DNA of 64,000 nucleotides, from the NCBI GenBank assembly GCA_023653785.1, contig JAMKCH010058544.1, positions 62,001 through 126,000 on the forward strand, written 5' to 3'. A program made the translations under genes and the position numbers. Shown piece by piece: positions 11,736-23,919 of this stretch. This DNA is from Ophioderma brevispina. Taxonomy: Eukaryota; Echinodermata; Ophiuroidea; Amphilepidida; Ophiodermatidae. The notes below the pieces were generated by a model. That model saw only the letters and a list, made by a program, of their open reading frames with translations. It had not been told where the DNA came from and made no database searches. Within the stretch, counting starts at the first letter, position 1, and the number at the start of each line of letters is the position of its first letter.

Positions 11736-11960
11736 CTCGTATAGCCAATGATATATCTGCACCATTTCTTCACCAAATTCTTTCATTCTTCAACATAGAA
11801 AGTAGATAATTATGCCGATTATGACAACAACAATTTCGTTAGAGTTGACTATTTTATTCAGGGTAAAATTTTGTGTTTCTTCATGCACAGTTTTCTTTTA
11901 TACACACGGTATATAAACCTGCAAGCCGTATCAGATTAAAGTTGGACAGTAAAGTTACCG

Positions 11961-12088
11961 ATATGTTCGTCGTCATTGTCATCTATCGTATTACGAATAC
12001 ATACATTTAGTTGCGGCTACACTGCAAAAACAGTGTTTAGAAACGTGGTGCAAATTAGTGTTTAGAGATTTGACATGTTTAATTCCTA
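11961..12088 (+). repeat. 128 bp direct repeat, left copy
   Basis: The block starts ATATGTTCGTCGTCATTG and is repeated at 13003-13129 with one base missing (AGAAACG against AGAACG). It contains the left end of the MITE described at 13062-13304. The two copies bracket the inserted segment 12089-13002. Confidence 0.9.
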
Positions 12089-13002
12089 TATGAGAAAATA
12101 ATTTCTCCTAGGAGAAATTTAGTGAAAAGGAGCGTCTCATTGGCTGGAAATTCTTCTAGGAGAAATTAAATACTCCAAGGAGAAATTCAATTTCTCGTAG
12201 GAGAATTTCTGTTAGTTATGACTCGAACATCTCGAATGGCCAATGATAGGCCAACACCTGCCAACATACATCAATTCCAAAATTCCTTTCGAATTCGATA
12301 CACCGTTTTAATGTTTTTTATGTACATAAAATAAACGCCGTGCGTAGATTACTGCACGGATAATTCCCACTAACTGTAAACAACTCTTATTTTAGCTTGA
12401 AGCATCATAATGGGAAAGAAGTCAAGTTAAGTCAAATATTTTACAGATGAGAAAAATACAAGTGCATGTGTTTTCATGATATCAATATCGAGTCTTTGGC
12501 CAATTTAGTTCACATTTTTGCTTCTACTATCCAAATGGTTGTATCGATTTAACTCATGATGTAATCAGAGATGTTTTTGGTGATATGCTTCCATGGCAAA
12601 AAACATCACATAAAAAATGGGACCTTGATCTGGTCACCCACCTTTAAAGAAATGTTTTAAAGGTACCCACCTTTAAACATTTCCACTTTTGGAAACCGAT
12701 TATTGACAGAAATTAGATAGCACTGAGGTCGCTATTAGAGACAGTGTTCGTAACCAGACGATGTCGGCCAATAAATCCTAAATTTTCACGCCGCCATTGT
12801 GATTAACACGTAATCACGAGATTGACAGAAATTTATATTAGAATGTGTGACAAATATGTCAACAAATATTGTTTTTTCATATTGCGTTGGAGTTGGAGTT
12901 TTATCTTCATTGTTAGGGTTATTTAAAAAAATGCTGTTGTATGAATAACGGCAAAATGTCCACTGCACGTGGTCAGGGGACCGTTCATGGCCTACCCGCG
13001 AT
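12089..13002. repeat. Inserted duplicated segment, copy 2 (source 3761-4625)
   Basis: This copy of the 3761-4625 segment begins at a shared CTATATG word and ends near GGCCTACCCGCG. It splits a MITE in two and is flanked by a 128 bp direct repeat. Many small indels separate the copies. It holds no gene; the short minus-strand ORF at 12786-12968 is not conserved in the other copy. Confidence 0.85.
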
Positions 13003-13129
13003 ATATGTTCGTCGTCATTGTCATCTATCGTATTACGAATACATACATTTAGTTGCGGCTACACTGCAAAAACAGTGTTTAGAACGTGGTGCAAATTAGT
13101 GTTTAGAGATTTGACATGTTTAATTCCTA
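13003..13129 (+). repeat. 128 bp direct repeat, right copy
   Basis: Partner of 11961-12088, ending TTTAATTCCTA. Its last 68 bases are the left end of the MITE that continues to 13304. Confidence 0.9.
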
Positions 13130-13304
13130 AACACTTGGCATCAAATGTATAAATACCTAATGTCAAATCTCTAAACATGTTTAGATTTTAAACATATCAT
13201 ATATAAGGTGTTTAGATATTAAACAGACATTTAAAAATGTTTAGAACGTGGTGCAAAATAGTGTTTAGAAATGTGTTTAATTTCTAAGCACCGTTTTTGC
13301 AGTG
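13062..13304. mobile_element. MITE with CACTGCAAAAAC TIRs flanked by TA
   Basis: Left end CACTGCAAAAACAGTGTTTAG; the right end is its reverse complement with one change (CTAAGCACCGTTTTTGCAGTG). TA lies on both sides. The interior repeats GTGTTTAGAACGTGGTGCAAA and its relatives. A fragment of the same family is at 13963-14052. A duplicate left end at 12020-12088 comes from the 128 bp direct repeat. Confidence 0.7.
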
Positions 13305-13309
13305 TAGAT

Positions 13310-14469
13310 GAAATAACATTAACTCCATGTTGCAAGAGATTCAAAGTCTGAACTTCGTAGATTTTTTGTCTTGAATAATCTAACAGGCATTTGTACAAAT
13401 CATTGGAGTGTAGACCAAATTAAGTACCCTTCCATGAAAGCAATTAAGGAGGGGCGGCTGTTGCGATATCCATAATTATTACCTCACTCATCATCACATT
13501 CATTTGCGTTCATCAAATCTATAATTCAGGATACCGTTATCAACAAAAGCGTTACATTTCGTACAAATTGCGCGTGCTTTCGTATAAACCTCAACTGCGG
13601 ATAATGAAAGTGTGGCGCTAATTAGATCTCTGATGTAATTAGTGTTAAGTTCAATACGGGCCTATGGTAATCTGGGTAGATCCTATGTGCGCGCATTTCA
13701 TCGACGTAAATTGGTGTATCGCTCGATCTTTATCTGGGATGGCGCCGGGAATCCAATGATTTACCTGCATGTTGAAATTAATGCAACGGCTTGAATGTAA
13801 ATAATACAAACGAAGTACATGGTAAAGATGTTTATAAAGTACAAAGCAGGTCAAAGGATTAGCATTACTACTGAAGCAGAAAAACGAAAAAACGTGGTCT
13901 TCTAGCTTCTAAAAATTCTTGAAAGGCTTGTATTTAAAGGTGTGTCTGTTAAGTAAAAGGTGTTTAGAACGTGGTGCAAATTAGTATTTACGTAACATGT
14001 CAAATCTCTAAACACTTGACAATCAAATGCCTAAACACTTATCGTCAAATGCTTCACCATGATGAACAAGTGAATCAATTGAAAATAAACCACAAATGAT
14101 ATTTTTATTGCCCAAAGCGTTTTACACCATTAGTTAGAATACCATGGTTTTAGGGTATTTTTACTGAGTGGGTAAAGAGCTATTAAAGGTGCCCACCCGA
14201 TTACAGCATGCAACTGTATTTTGGTGTTAGAAAATGCCCATCGCTAACATACTAAAACTTCTAAAATTTCAGTTGAATAACATAAACAGTTAAAAAAAAA
14301 AATAAGTCCCCCCTGACAAATGTGCATTTTTCGAGACATATTGTAGACTCCTTAACCTGTTACAAAAATGTAAAATATACACGGAAATGTTTCACATTTA
14401 ATGTGCAAAAAGGTTTCACACAGCAGTTAACCTTCTCCCTAAAATGACGTCATATATTAAATTTGCGAC
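13310..14469. other. Anonymous intergenic DNA
   Basis: Apart from the MITE fragment at 13963-14052 I see nothing bounded here. Short ORFs (such as 13651-13854, minus strand) have no recognisable features. Confidence 0.4.
13963..14052. mobile_element. Fragment of the CACTGCAAAAAC MITE family
   Basis: It shares GTGTTTAGAACGTGGTGCAA and ACATGTCAAATCTCTAAACA with 13062-13304. The TIRs are absent. Confidence 0.55.
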
Positions 14470-16400
14470 GAATACAAATAATAATAATAATAACCCGCAT
14501 TTATTAAGCGCATTGTGGAACAAGGTTCCCTCTATGCGCTATACAATTTTAAAAAGATACAAAACAAACCATATACAATCTTAAGAAAAAGAACAGACCG
14601 GCTGTGTTATACAAAGTAACATGTACAAAACCTATTATTTAAAAACAGCATATATATGGTACAATGCTGATCATATTTCCATACAACAAATTAAAAGTAG
14701 TCATGACACTTAATAAAGATACATCAAAATGACAGGTTAAAAACCTACAATGGAAACAAATATGTTTTCACTAATGATTTAAAACAATCCACGGAATTCG
14801 CAGATTTAATGTGCATGGGCAGTTCATTCCATAATACTGGTGCTGCAGCAGCAAAAGAGCGTTTACCATATTATGTTGTGGAAGTCTGAATAGGGGAAAG
14901 TAAGTATTTGGCCCCAGACCGAAGAGAACGTGTAGGTTTGTAAACCTCGATTAAATCCGAGATGTAATTTGGAGCAAGTCCGTTTAAAGATTGTAGGTTA
15001 ATAGTAAGATCTTGAACATAATGCGCTTCTTTACAGACAGCCAGTGGAGTTGATCTAGAACAGGTGATATATATATGATCATGTTTTCTCACACGTGCAA
15101 CAATCCTGGCAGAGTTTGCATTTGCTGAAGTTTAGCAATCTCATAGTCTGGGAGTCCATATAGAAGACTATTACAATAGTCCAATCTTAAACCAATGAAG
15201 GCATGTACCAACCTTTCAGCAGATGACTGATCAAGATATATTCGAACTTGACCTATCTTACGAAGGGCAAAGTTTGCAGCTCTGCAGACATTGTTGACAT
15301 GAGTTGACATACACAGCTGGTTATCCATGATCACTCCAAGATTTCGTGCCGATGTGTAGATGTGTAGCAATATGTAGATGATTTACAGAAAATAATATCT
15401 TTCAAAAACTTGGAGGTGATGTGAAGGATTTCAGTCTTACTGCTGTTGAGTTTCAACATATTGGTAGTCACCCATGTTTTAACGTCGGGGATGCAACGCT
15501 CAAGTTGATCAACGGCTGTAGAGGACTCGGAGCGATTGAAGACCATGTAAAGCTGAGTGTCATCGGCGAAAACCATAAGGTCCACACCATGAGCTTTAAT
15601 GATATCCTCTAACACAGCAGTATACAGGACGAAACACAGCGGGCCAAGTACCGACCCCTGTGGAACTCCATCAATCAGCTCCCAGAATTCTGCGTGCACA
15701 CCATTTATGACAACAGACTGAGAGCGCATGTCGAGATAAGACTGAAACCAACGAAGGACCGTTCCGGTAATGCCATAACGATTCTTAAGTCTCTGAAGCA
15801 GGATGATATGGTTGATAGTGTCAAAAGCTGCAGTCATATCTAATAAAACGAGCACAACTTCACCATGCGTGTCAACTGCACGAAGTAAGTCATTTGTAAC
15901 ACGTACCAGAGCGGTTTCAGTTGAGTGATGTTTGCGGTAGGCCGAATGTCTAGAACCATGAAGACCGTTTGAGTCGAGATGTTGAGTCAGTTGTGCAGCA
16001 ATACACCTTTCTACTATCTTGGAAATAAAAGAGAGGTTTGACACTGGTCTGTAGTTCTTCAGACAATCAGGATCAAGACTACATTTTTTGATTAAAGGTG
16101 TCACATGAGCTTGTTTGAAGTTTTCTGGAACAATCCCACTGTCAAGAGAATGGTTAACAATACTGCAAATGATTGGTAATAGTTCATTCAGACATTTTTT
16201 CAAAAGCCACGCTGGTATGGGATCGAGTGAACAAGATGTAGACTTTGAGTCCATGATGATCTTTGTAAAGAATCGAAGTCACTGGTTTAAAATCACAGAA
16301 AGGTGATACATCTGATATCTCATCATGAATCACACATTGTGACGTGGAAGCACTCTTGAAATGACACTTCCTAAACAAATCGATAAAATCTTTTTAGAGA
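14470..16400 (-). pseudogene. 5'-truncated L2/CR1-type non-LTR retrotransposon
   Basis: A 307-codon minus-strand ORF (15331-16254) carries most reverse-transcriptase boxes in order: NYRPVSNLSFISKIVER, LLDMTAAFDTINH, GVPQGSVLGP, and an intact FADDTQLY catalytic box near 15556-15576. The connection and thumb blocks continue after frameshifts at 15089-15370 (NLGVIMD, FIGLRLDYCNSLLYGLP) and 14871-15092 (SLNGLAPNYISDL). The 3' end lies in an AAT microsatellite at about 14479-14496, typical of L2/CR1 tails. Upstream coding can be followed to about 16380, and the endonuclease is absent. It is the best-preserved retroelement here, but frame breaks make it inactive as written. Confidence 0.88.
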
Positions 16401-16900
16401 TTCTTTTCTCACTTCAATTAATTTACCCCAAATGTAAACATGCATTTAATGATTATTGGGTGTTTGCTTGTTGTTTGTTCGGCTTGATTTTTTTTAATTT
16501 TCGATGAAGTACAGTTAACATTAGAGTCACCCAGGCCAAACCAATGTGGTAAACCCTTCGTCTTTCTACCTGAGCATTTTTGTAACAAAGCTTCCGAATG
16601 GAATGGCTGCCAACCCAGGTGACCACCCCCTGTAATTTTAGTTACTGAACATCCGAACATAAATTTGGCACCACAGGATAGCTTAGAGTTTAGGATAGCT
16701 TCTTTCCAATTGTATAAATAAAGTACCAACATTACCCATTATGACGTCACTATGACGTCTTAAGTGAGCGGAAAATGTAAAAATACTGGATATATGGTGA
16801 AAATGATGAAAAATTTACATATTGCAATATTATGACTCAAAACCAATTTCTAAGTTACCTATCATGACTAGACCTCATCGCAGGCCTTTTTAAGGTCTGC
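16401..16900. other. Spacer between two retrotransposons
   Basis: A minus-strand ORF of 104 codons (16418-16732) is open but has no domain I recognise. The opposite strand is equally plausible as decayed retrotransposon sequence. Nothing here supports a gene. Confidence 0.35.
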
Positions 16901-16904
16901 ATTA

Positions 16905-19870
16905 CTAAGCGTCATTGAAGGTGGGGTTTTTCCAATGCAAAAAGTACCATCATGCTGATTTGTGTAACAATCTCCAATGCGATGTTAGTCTGCAGGAAAA
17001 CCCACAGAGGAATCATAACCACCGCCCAACCATACCGGAATGGTCCTTGCCACCGAGAGACCCCATCGACAATATGGATAGTGCCATATTGTGAGAACGG
17101 GCACCGAAGTAGAAGCACCCTCAATGTCTGATGATAAACAACATCGAAGTCCGCACCCATTGAGCTTAGCTCTGTCATACTTACATCTGTCTACAAACCT
17201 CCATCAGTAGACTTCGGGCACCCTCAGCTCAACCCTGGGAATTCCACCAAAACTCATTTCTCTTGGGCGACTTCAACAGCCCCATAGTACCCAATGGGGC
17301 TACAATGAAACTAACAAAGACGACAAGCTGTCGAAGACTGGATAGACAGTCAACATCTACGTCCCCTTCACGACTCTAAGCTCCCGCCAGCATTTCATAG
17401 TGCCCGTTGGAAGATAGGTTACAACACATGATTAGCATGGTTAGCAAAAAATCTCAACCTGTGTAGCAAGATTGTTCTGGATCTGTTCAACAAATCAAAA
17501 CATCGACCAATCGGTACACAAGTCAACGCTGCAGTAAGACCAATAAAGTGCCCTTTAAGCATCGCTTTAACTACAGGAAAGCAGACCGGCAAGGTTATCA
17601 CTGTTTTTTTTTGATGACCTGGATCAGAACGTGAAGAGGATTGCCTCCAAAACCCCAATAACAATGACAAATTTGCCACTTGTGAACAAGATGCACGGAG
17701 ATTCATACCCAGAGGCGTAGGATGGATATATAACAGGCCTTTCCAAGGAATGTCTAGAGCATATAAAGAGAGTATATCACCATGTTGAAGCTGATCTTTT
17801 TCGGCTGAAACAACTGCTAAGGTGAGGAATTTTCGCAGAGGATCTCCCAGGAAAAGATCAAAACTGGCATACTTTAATTGATCACCGATTGACCCATAAC
17901 AGCAACGAAACATGGTCTACCATCCGAAAGCTCCGAGGGGATCCAACAGAACCTCCACACAGCCAAATGTCCCCCCACCCAGTTGCCCACCAACTGCTTT
18001 TTAAATGCAAGTGCAGCAACAAACCCAAGAAGATCAAACTAGACCATAAATAAGAGGTATAGTGGTGACACTGGTTTCACTCGCCCCTTCAACATGGACG
18101 AATTGGAATCGGTTTGCTTAAACTTCACACCAGGAAAGCAGTAGGCCTTGACAACTTCTCTACTGAGCACTAACAAATCTTATCGTGGCCCAGTAGCAAA
18201 GGAATGGCTTCTTGACTCTACAATTGCTGCCTTATTTCCCACAGTTCCAAAGATCTGAGGAAAGCACATGTTATTTCACTCCTAAAGCCTGGGAAGATCC
18301 ATCCAATCCCAAGAGCTACAGACCTATATCACTCCTTATCCATACCTACAAGCTCTTTGAACGGTCTCCTGCTCATCGTATCGCACCTTGATATACTAAC
18401 ACCTCATACCAGAACAAGCAGGTTTACCGGCCAGGCAAATCAACAACAAGCCAGTACTCAACCTAACTCACACATTGAGGATGGTTTCGTGAAGGGTATG
18501 GAAACCGGAGCTGTGTTCGTCGACCTATCATCAGCGTACGACACTTTTAATCACAATGCCTACTCCATCACTCCATAAGATCCTGAATACCAAGGACATT
18601 CGCCTGAGTGAGCTTATCCGAGGATTGCTGGCAAACGGATGTTCTTTGTTTCAGCTCGGAGCGAAGAAGAACCGATGCGTAGGCTCAGAATGGTCTACCA
18701 CAGGAGTGTGCTTGCACCTCTCCTGTTCACAACATATATACCATCGACCAACCTAGGAGTGCAGAACCTGTCGTTTTTATTTATGCAGACGAAATTGGAA
18801 TTAGCGCACAAGATTGCCGCTTCACAGTTGTTGAAGAAAGAGACTCTCCAAAGCTTTGGTATGACTCACTCTTATTATGAGGAAAACCACGACCTACGTG
18901 CAAATCCATCTAAGACACAGGTGTGTGCTTGTCCATCTACGCAACCCGTGAAGCCAAAACTCAAGCTAAAGTTACCTTGTTCTGGAACTTCCCCTGGAGC
19001 ACTGTTATACCCTGTTCTACCTAGGAGTTCATTGGACCGCATCTCTCTTATAATACCCACATCGAGAAGACAAGAGTAAGTATGTTCCGCAATAACATCT
19101 ATCTTTGACAACTCACTGGCACAAGATGTGGGTTCTCGCCACATAACCCTAAGATCGACGGCAACTTGGCCCCGTGCTACTCATGTGCAGAGTATGCCTG
19201 CCCTGTATGGGAAAGATCAACCCATGCCAAGAAGCTTGATTCAGGTTAAATGCCTCCTGCAGGATATCATAGGATGTCTCCGTCAAACACCAACGGAAAA
19301 CTTGTACTCCTAGCAGGAATTGCTCCACAGAATCCGTCGTAGCGTAGCGAGCATGCAGAGCGTAGCTGCCAAAGATCTAATGTGAAGCCCCCTATGTCTG
19401 GACAGATACCTGCTCCACCGCCTTAATCCAGAGAGAGAGATTCTTAAGCAAAGTCTAAACTCTTGAAACAGTCTCTCAGGAGGTCAAGAGAGTAGCCTTA
19501 TGGAAAGAAAGACTTGCCATCATGATCAACCAAGTAACATCTTCGTATTGAAACCTGCGGAGCATCTCCCACCTGGAGCGGAGACTCCTCATGGGTGAAT
19601 GGCGATGCCTCAACAGATTGAGAACAGAACTGCCGATCTAAGGTTTCCTTGCAGAGTGGGGCTATCTGGAAGCAGATCAGGATACTAGCTGTGGTGGTGG
19701 AACAGACCACAGACAATGGATCACCTCTTGGTCTGCCACTGCTGAGCAACAATGCACAAATAAGGACCTGCGGAATTCAGTGAAGCAGGCCAGAGGTGAA
19801 CCCATCTGGCTGGATCCTATTTGAGAACCACAGTGTTTGGACACGATAAGAAGAAGACTGACTCAAAAAC
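16905..19870 (+). pseudogene. Decayed near-full-length non-LTR retrotransposon (I/Jockey superfamily-like)
   Basis: Translation in shifting frames gives an APE-type endonuclease remnant with LGDFNSPI near 17262. A linker follows, then reverse transcriptase: FNMDELE near 18090, GKIHP..PRATDLY near 18300, FVDLSSAYDTFNH near 18515 with the catalytic Asp kept, and RSVLAPLLFTTYIP near 18700. The C-terminal region has ANPSKTQVCA near 18900, AEYACPVW near 19190, LAGIAP near 19310 and TMDHLLVC near 19715. The order and wording match the long pol-like protein of I/Jockey-group elements found in many invertebrates and fish. Numerous stops and indels make it dead. Minus-strand ORFs in this interval are shadows. 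Confidence 0.82.
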
Positions 19871-20359
19871 TGGAGCCTAAAACGCTCTGGAGTAGATAAA
19901 ACTAGAGCAAAAAATCGCATGGAAAGCGGATATTCCAACTTGTTGTGGTGAAAAAACGAATTGTCCCCTATTTCCACTGTGTGTATGAAATTGCCAGTTT
20001 GCTGACATGCGAACTATAACGTCATTTGATGTAATCTAGGCATGTTGGTACTATTTTGGTAGTAAATGGAAAGAAGAGACATAGATATCCATTGATACCA
20101 AAATCACGTTCTGTGGTCTTCCTGTGTTGTATAGAATGTTCATACTTTCTCGGGATGTTCTCGTTTGTAAATCCATATTCACAAAAGTGTCATATTTAAT
20201 TTCGTCATCAATTAATAGATGACGTAATTCAGGAGAAGGTTACTGTTGAGTGTGATTTTTTTGACATTAAATTGTAACATGGTTGTTGTATTGAACATGT
20301 TACACAAACACACAAGTCACTGCGATTCTCTCCAAGGACACACGCAATGACAGTTCCCT
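19871..20359. other. Inter-element spacer with degenerate repeat
   Basis: No gene. The stretch 19985-20110 shares loose wording (TGGTACTATTTTGG, ATTGATACCAAA) with 61560-61660 and 53690-53790, suggesting an old dispersed repeat. Confidence 0.35.
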
Positions 20360-21490
20360 CCTAAAATTTGCGGCTATACTCTAGGGCTACACACCGAGAG
20401 CGCTACCCATGGGATTGGCACCTTGTTAGGAACACAGCTCAATGGAAAACATATTGCAACCTCACCTACAGATTCCACCCTGGAAGGGGCAAAGACCCAA
20501 ATTGTAGATGTCCCAAGTCATGCAATGTCTACAGGCCATCTAACTCCCGGCTTCAAACAATACCTACTTATTGTGCACCTTGCAATCTACGCTGGTGACT
20601 GTCAAACAGTCATAGTATTACATGGGGCTACAGGAATACCAACCCTGACGGATCTATCCCAGAGGACTGGGCTTCCAAATCTGGCGTACAACTTTTGTAC
20701 GACCTCAAGTAACCAGACAGTTTCTACTCTAGAAGGTGGAACACAACCTTTTTATTTGTAAATATGGATGTCATCCCTGTTCACCGTAATGTTCTCGATC
20801 GCTTTCCGAAGTCTCAACATAGATCATCAGCCTTGCTAAGTCGATATCAACAAAACCAGTAAAAAGGTGGAACTTCCGCAAGGCAGACTGGGACCAGTTT
20901 GAAACCTGGTGGATTCAGAAGTGCCCAACCTTCCGACACATACCTCCTCAAACCTGGACAATTCTTACACAGCACTATGTAAACTCTTTATTAAGATAGC
21001 AAAGAAGACCATCCCACGTGGCTGTCGTCGCAGTTATATTCATTCATATTCGCAAGGCAGACGAGGACCGCAAGGCAGACTGGGACCAGTTTGAAACCTG
21101 GTGGATTCAGAAGTGCCCAACCTTCCAACACCTATAGCTCCTTCAACCTGGGCAATTCTTACACAGCACTATGTAAACTCTTTATTAAGATAGCAAAGAA
21201 GACCATCCCACGTGGCTGTCGTCGCAGTTATATCCCATCCTGGGATGAGGAATGGGATGCTCTTTACAATGAATCTTCAATTCTGAACCCGGGGAAGAAG
21301 CGACATCCAGACTTCAGATCTGACAAACTGCTTGGACAGGAAACGCGGAGCGCTGGGAGGAAACGGTTCAGGGAATTGATTTCACTCATTCTAGCAAGGG
21401 ATAGAAGTGAGCATGAGAAGGGGCCGCCGGTCATCGGGCAGGATTTTCAAACCATCGAAGATTCCTCTGTCTCCCAACTCAATTGCTGAG
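20360..21490 (+). pseudogene. Non-LTR retrotransposon fragment, endonuclease/linker region
   Basis: Decayed coding sequence on the plus strand contains words typical of the end of an APE endonuclease and the linker before reverse transcriptase. These are TWTTYS-like eroded blocks near 20700, ALLSRYQ near 20830 and KADWDQF near 20880, followed by CKLFIKIAKKTIPRGCRRSYIP and a WDEEWDALYNE block near 21240. The reverse-transcriptase domain is missing. A stretch of about 160 bp is tandemly duplicated inside it. The element belongs to the same broad class as 16905-19870 but is a separate insertion or a rearranged part of it. Confidence 0.7.
20878..21233 (+). repeat. Internal tandem duplication in the retrotransposon fragment
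   Basis: Segment 20878-21039 recurs at 21070-21233, an offset of 192-194 bp. Both start GCAAGGCAGACTGGGACCAG and end CGTCGCAGTTATAT. About a dozen differences and a 2 bp indel separate them. The spacer includes partial extra copies of the start (CGCAAGGCAGACGAGGACC), suggesting slippage. Confidence 0.9.
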
Positions 21491-21655
21491 CAACTGCAGT
21501 TCCAGAGAATCTGAAGATTTCACATCTGGGTAGAGAGAGACACGCAAGGTATAGTACCTTGCCGAAACTGCATTACATGTTGGCCACAGCGGGACTCGAA
21601 CCCACAAGCAGTAGATCACGAGTCTGTCGTTCTATTCACTGCACCACACGCGCCC
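21490..21655 (-). repeat. tRNA-derived SINE
   Basis: On the minus strand an A-box (TGGTGCAGTGAATAG) and a B-box (GGTTCGAGTCCC) lie at tRNA-like spacing at 21590-21655. The body that follows (GGCAAGGTACTATACCTTGC, then CTCTCTACCCAGATGTG) resembles the conserved central part of widespread invertebrate SINEs. The acceptor stem does not pair, so it is not a functional tRNA gene. It abuts the end of the retrotransposon fragment. Confidence 0.6.
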
Positions 21656-21659
21656 TGGA

Positions 21660-23455
21660 GGGCAATAAATAAAAGCACAAGCACTAAACCGGGAGCACTA
21701 ATTACTGAATTCAATGTTAATTCCAAAATGCAAATCCCTCTTTTAACTATCTCTCCCTTCAAATGTTCAATATTTCTTATCAAGCTTTTTCAATAACGTG
21801 TAAACACGGAATGAGGTATATTATATAGTTTCTCCCACAAACCTGATCAACTCACGATTGACAGAACACACGGAAAATGAAAATTGAATTGTCAGCGATA
21901 CCATCATCATGATCAAAATAGTCAGATGGTGTAGTATAGAGCAGAATAAATAGAGTATGGCTTTACGCGTATTGAAGAATATCATGCATGTCATAACGTG
22001 TTTTGACAGAGAAATGTTTTTGCCTAGGCTTGCTAAATTACAAAAAACTAAAGCACTTTTGGCTTCTATACTACGCGAATAAAAAAAGTGCAATGATTGC
22101 AAATGGCCTTGACTATGATAAAAATCACTGAGCATTTTGTTGTTTTAATAAAGTCAATCTAGTATACTTCCAAGTGTTGAAAAAATGAAAGACATCGACT
22201 AAAAAATTAGCCAGATATGACAAATTTTGTAAGCATACCTCTTTTTCCTCCATTCCAATGGGATTTACACAGTTAAGCAAGATATTGCGTAAAATGTACG
22301 ATATACAGGGTATATCATTATGAAAGTAATTGTGACCCTTGCTATCTTGTTTAATTGATCTATGAATAGGCATAATATTCTTTATTAATCTTCAAAAGGA
22401 ATTAAATGTTTACACAAAATCTCACCCAATTAATCCTGATGTGTAAATGAAAAGCGTTTTCAACATACACTATATATAATTTCCAAGTTATAGATACAAG
22501 CTATGCCAATAAGGAACTAAACTCTTAGCAAGTACCCTAACCAATGGGAAGATCTTGTTTTCTTGCTCTGCAATAGGTGAATTGGTGTTTGTCATATCAC
22601 TTGGCACATCGGTATAAATAGATTCATGGATTAATCAGTAGTTGAAATGTTTAAAAATATGTGATTTATTAAGTTGACAAAGCCATCATGATATTGTTCA
22701 TTCTCACAAACAGGTTTAATGTGTGTTAATCCCATAGGAATGGCGAGAAAAGGGTGTGCTTACAAAACCTGCCATATCTGCCGTATTGTCATTCGATTTG
22801 TCTTTCATATTTTTAACACATAAAGTGCGTCGGTCACGCATTACATAACTGCCCCTGGTGTTTATAGCATTAAAAATATACACTCATGGATGAACATTCT
22901 GCTTTAAAACTACAGCACAACGTTGATAAACACTTTTTTTTTTAACTTTAAACGCAACGCGGATGTCGAAATTATGTTTGTGTTATACAACATGTTTAAA
23001 ATTTAATAATTTTATTAAATTTGAAACTTATTTTACATCTTTTATGGTCCCTCTGGTAGATTGTCCGTGTTGGTTAAAGTTTACATATCTAGTTTTTTAT
23101 TAACAGTGTACAACTGTGGATACTAGAACTTGCCGTAACTTTCTGAGACCTAATACATTACACCCGTTTGCATAACTAATTGTCGTAACCTCAAGACCTT
23201 TTCCTTAAAGCAAGTGGAAAAACAAGCCCTTATTTGAATTGATTTTTTGCAAGATAATTTCCATGAACATTAGAAATCCTTTCTACATGTGTCAACTTGC
23301 GCCAACATTATATAAGCTCATGCAATGCCAAATAGATCTGGCTAGAAGCCTGATATTTGTACTGGACTTCCATATGATCCAAGATTCAAATTTTTTCCTG
23401 TGATATCAGGCCCTTCGCCATGGGGGGGTGTGGGGGGGTGGAACACCCCCCCAGC
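21660..23455. other. Anonymous AT-rich intergenic DNA
   Basis: No gene or bounded repeat. Minus-strand ORFs at 21821-22135 and 22125-22373 are open by chance in AT-rich sequence and show no domain. Confidence 0.4.
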
Positions 23456-23459
23456 GATC

Positions 23460-23582
23460 TTCAAAAAGAGAAAAAGACAAAGAAAGGAAAAAGAGAAAGA
23501 GAAGAAGATATAGAGAGAGAAAAAAAAGAAAGAGAAAGAGAAAAATGAAAAGAAGTGGAAGAAAGGAAAACAAAAAGGGAAC
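23460..23582. repeat. Polypurine tract
   Basis: About 120 bases are almost pure A and G on the plus strand, built from GAAAAAGA/GAGAAAGAG units. The Phe/Ser-rich minus-strand ORFs across it are low-complexity artefacts. Confidence 0.85.
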
Positions 23583-23919
23583 GGTGTCAGAAGCATAATA
23601 TTGAACTCCGAGTAGCATAAATCGCAAATATCACAATCTTTAAAATTGATTCCCTCAAGCCAACTAAATTTTGTTTTCAAGAATTGTTAATGTGGCCAAC
23701 GATACTTGTGATCAAATGTGTAAAATAAATTTAAGAAAAAAAACCACGACCATGCAGTGGCATGGCAACAGGAGGGTGCCATGTCCATCCTCCTAGTTGG
23801 GTCTACCAGTGGAAATTTCGGTCGGGGACGATGAGTGGTCAAGAACCAAATTGGTAGGGATCGGTTCCCCATCCTCCAGCACCATAACTTATGGCCGTCT
23901 GGTTAATTGCCCATTCTTT

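Noticed and set aside
16912..17178. 88-codon minus-strand ORF
   Set aside because: Shadow of the same plus-strand retrotransposon's endonuclease region.
17419..17913. 164-codon minus-strand ORF
   Set aside because: It is antisense to the decayed retrotransposon at 16905-19870, which has recognisable motifs on the plus strand.
21590..21655. Functional tRNA gene on the minus strand
   Set aside because: A- and B-boxes are present but the acceptor arm does not pair and a SINE body follows, so it is a SINE head.
23342..23680. Phe/Ser-rich minus-strand ORFs
   Set aside because: They translate the polypurine tract and carry no domain.
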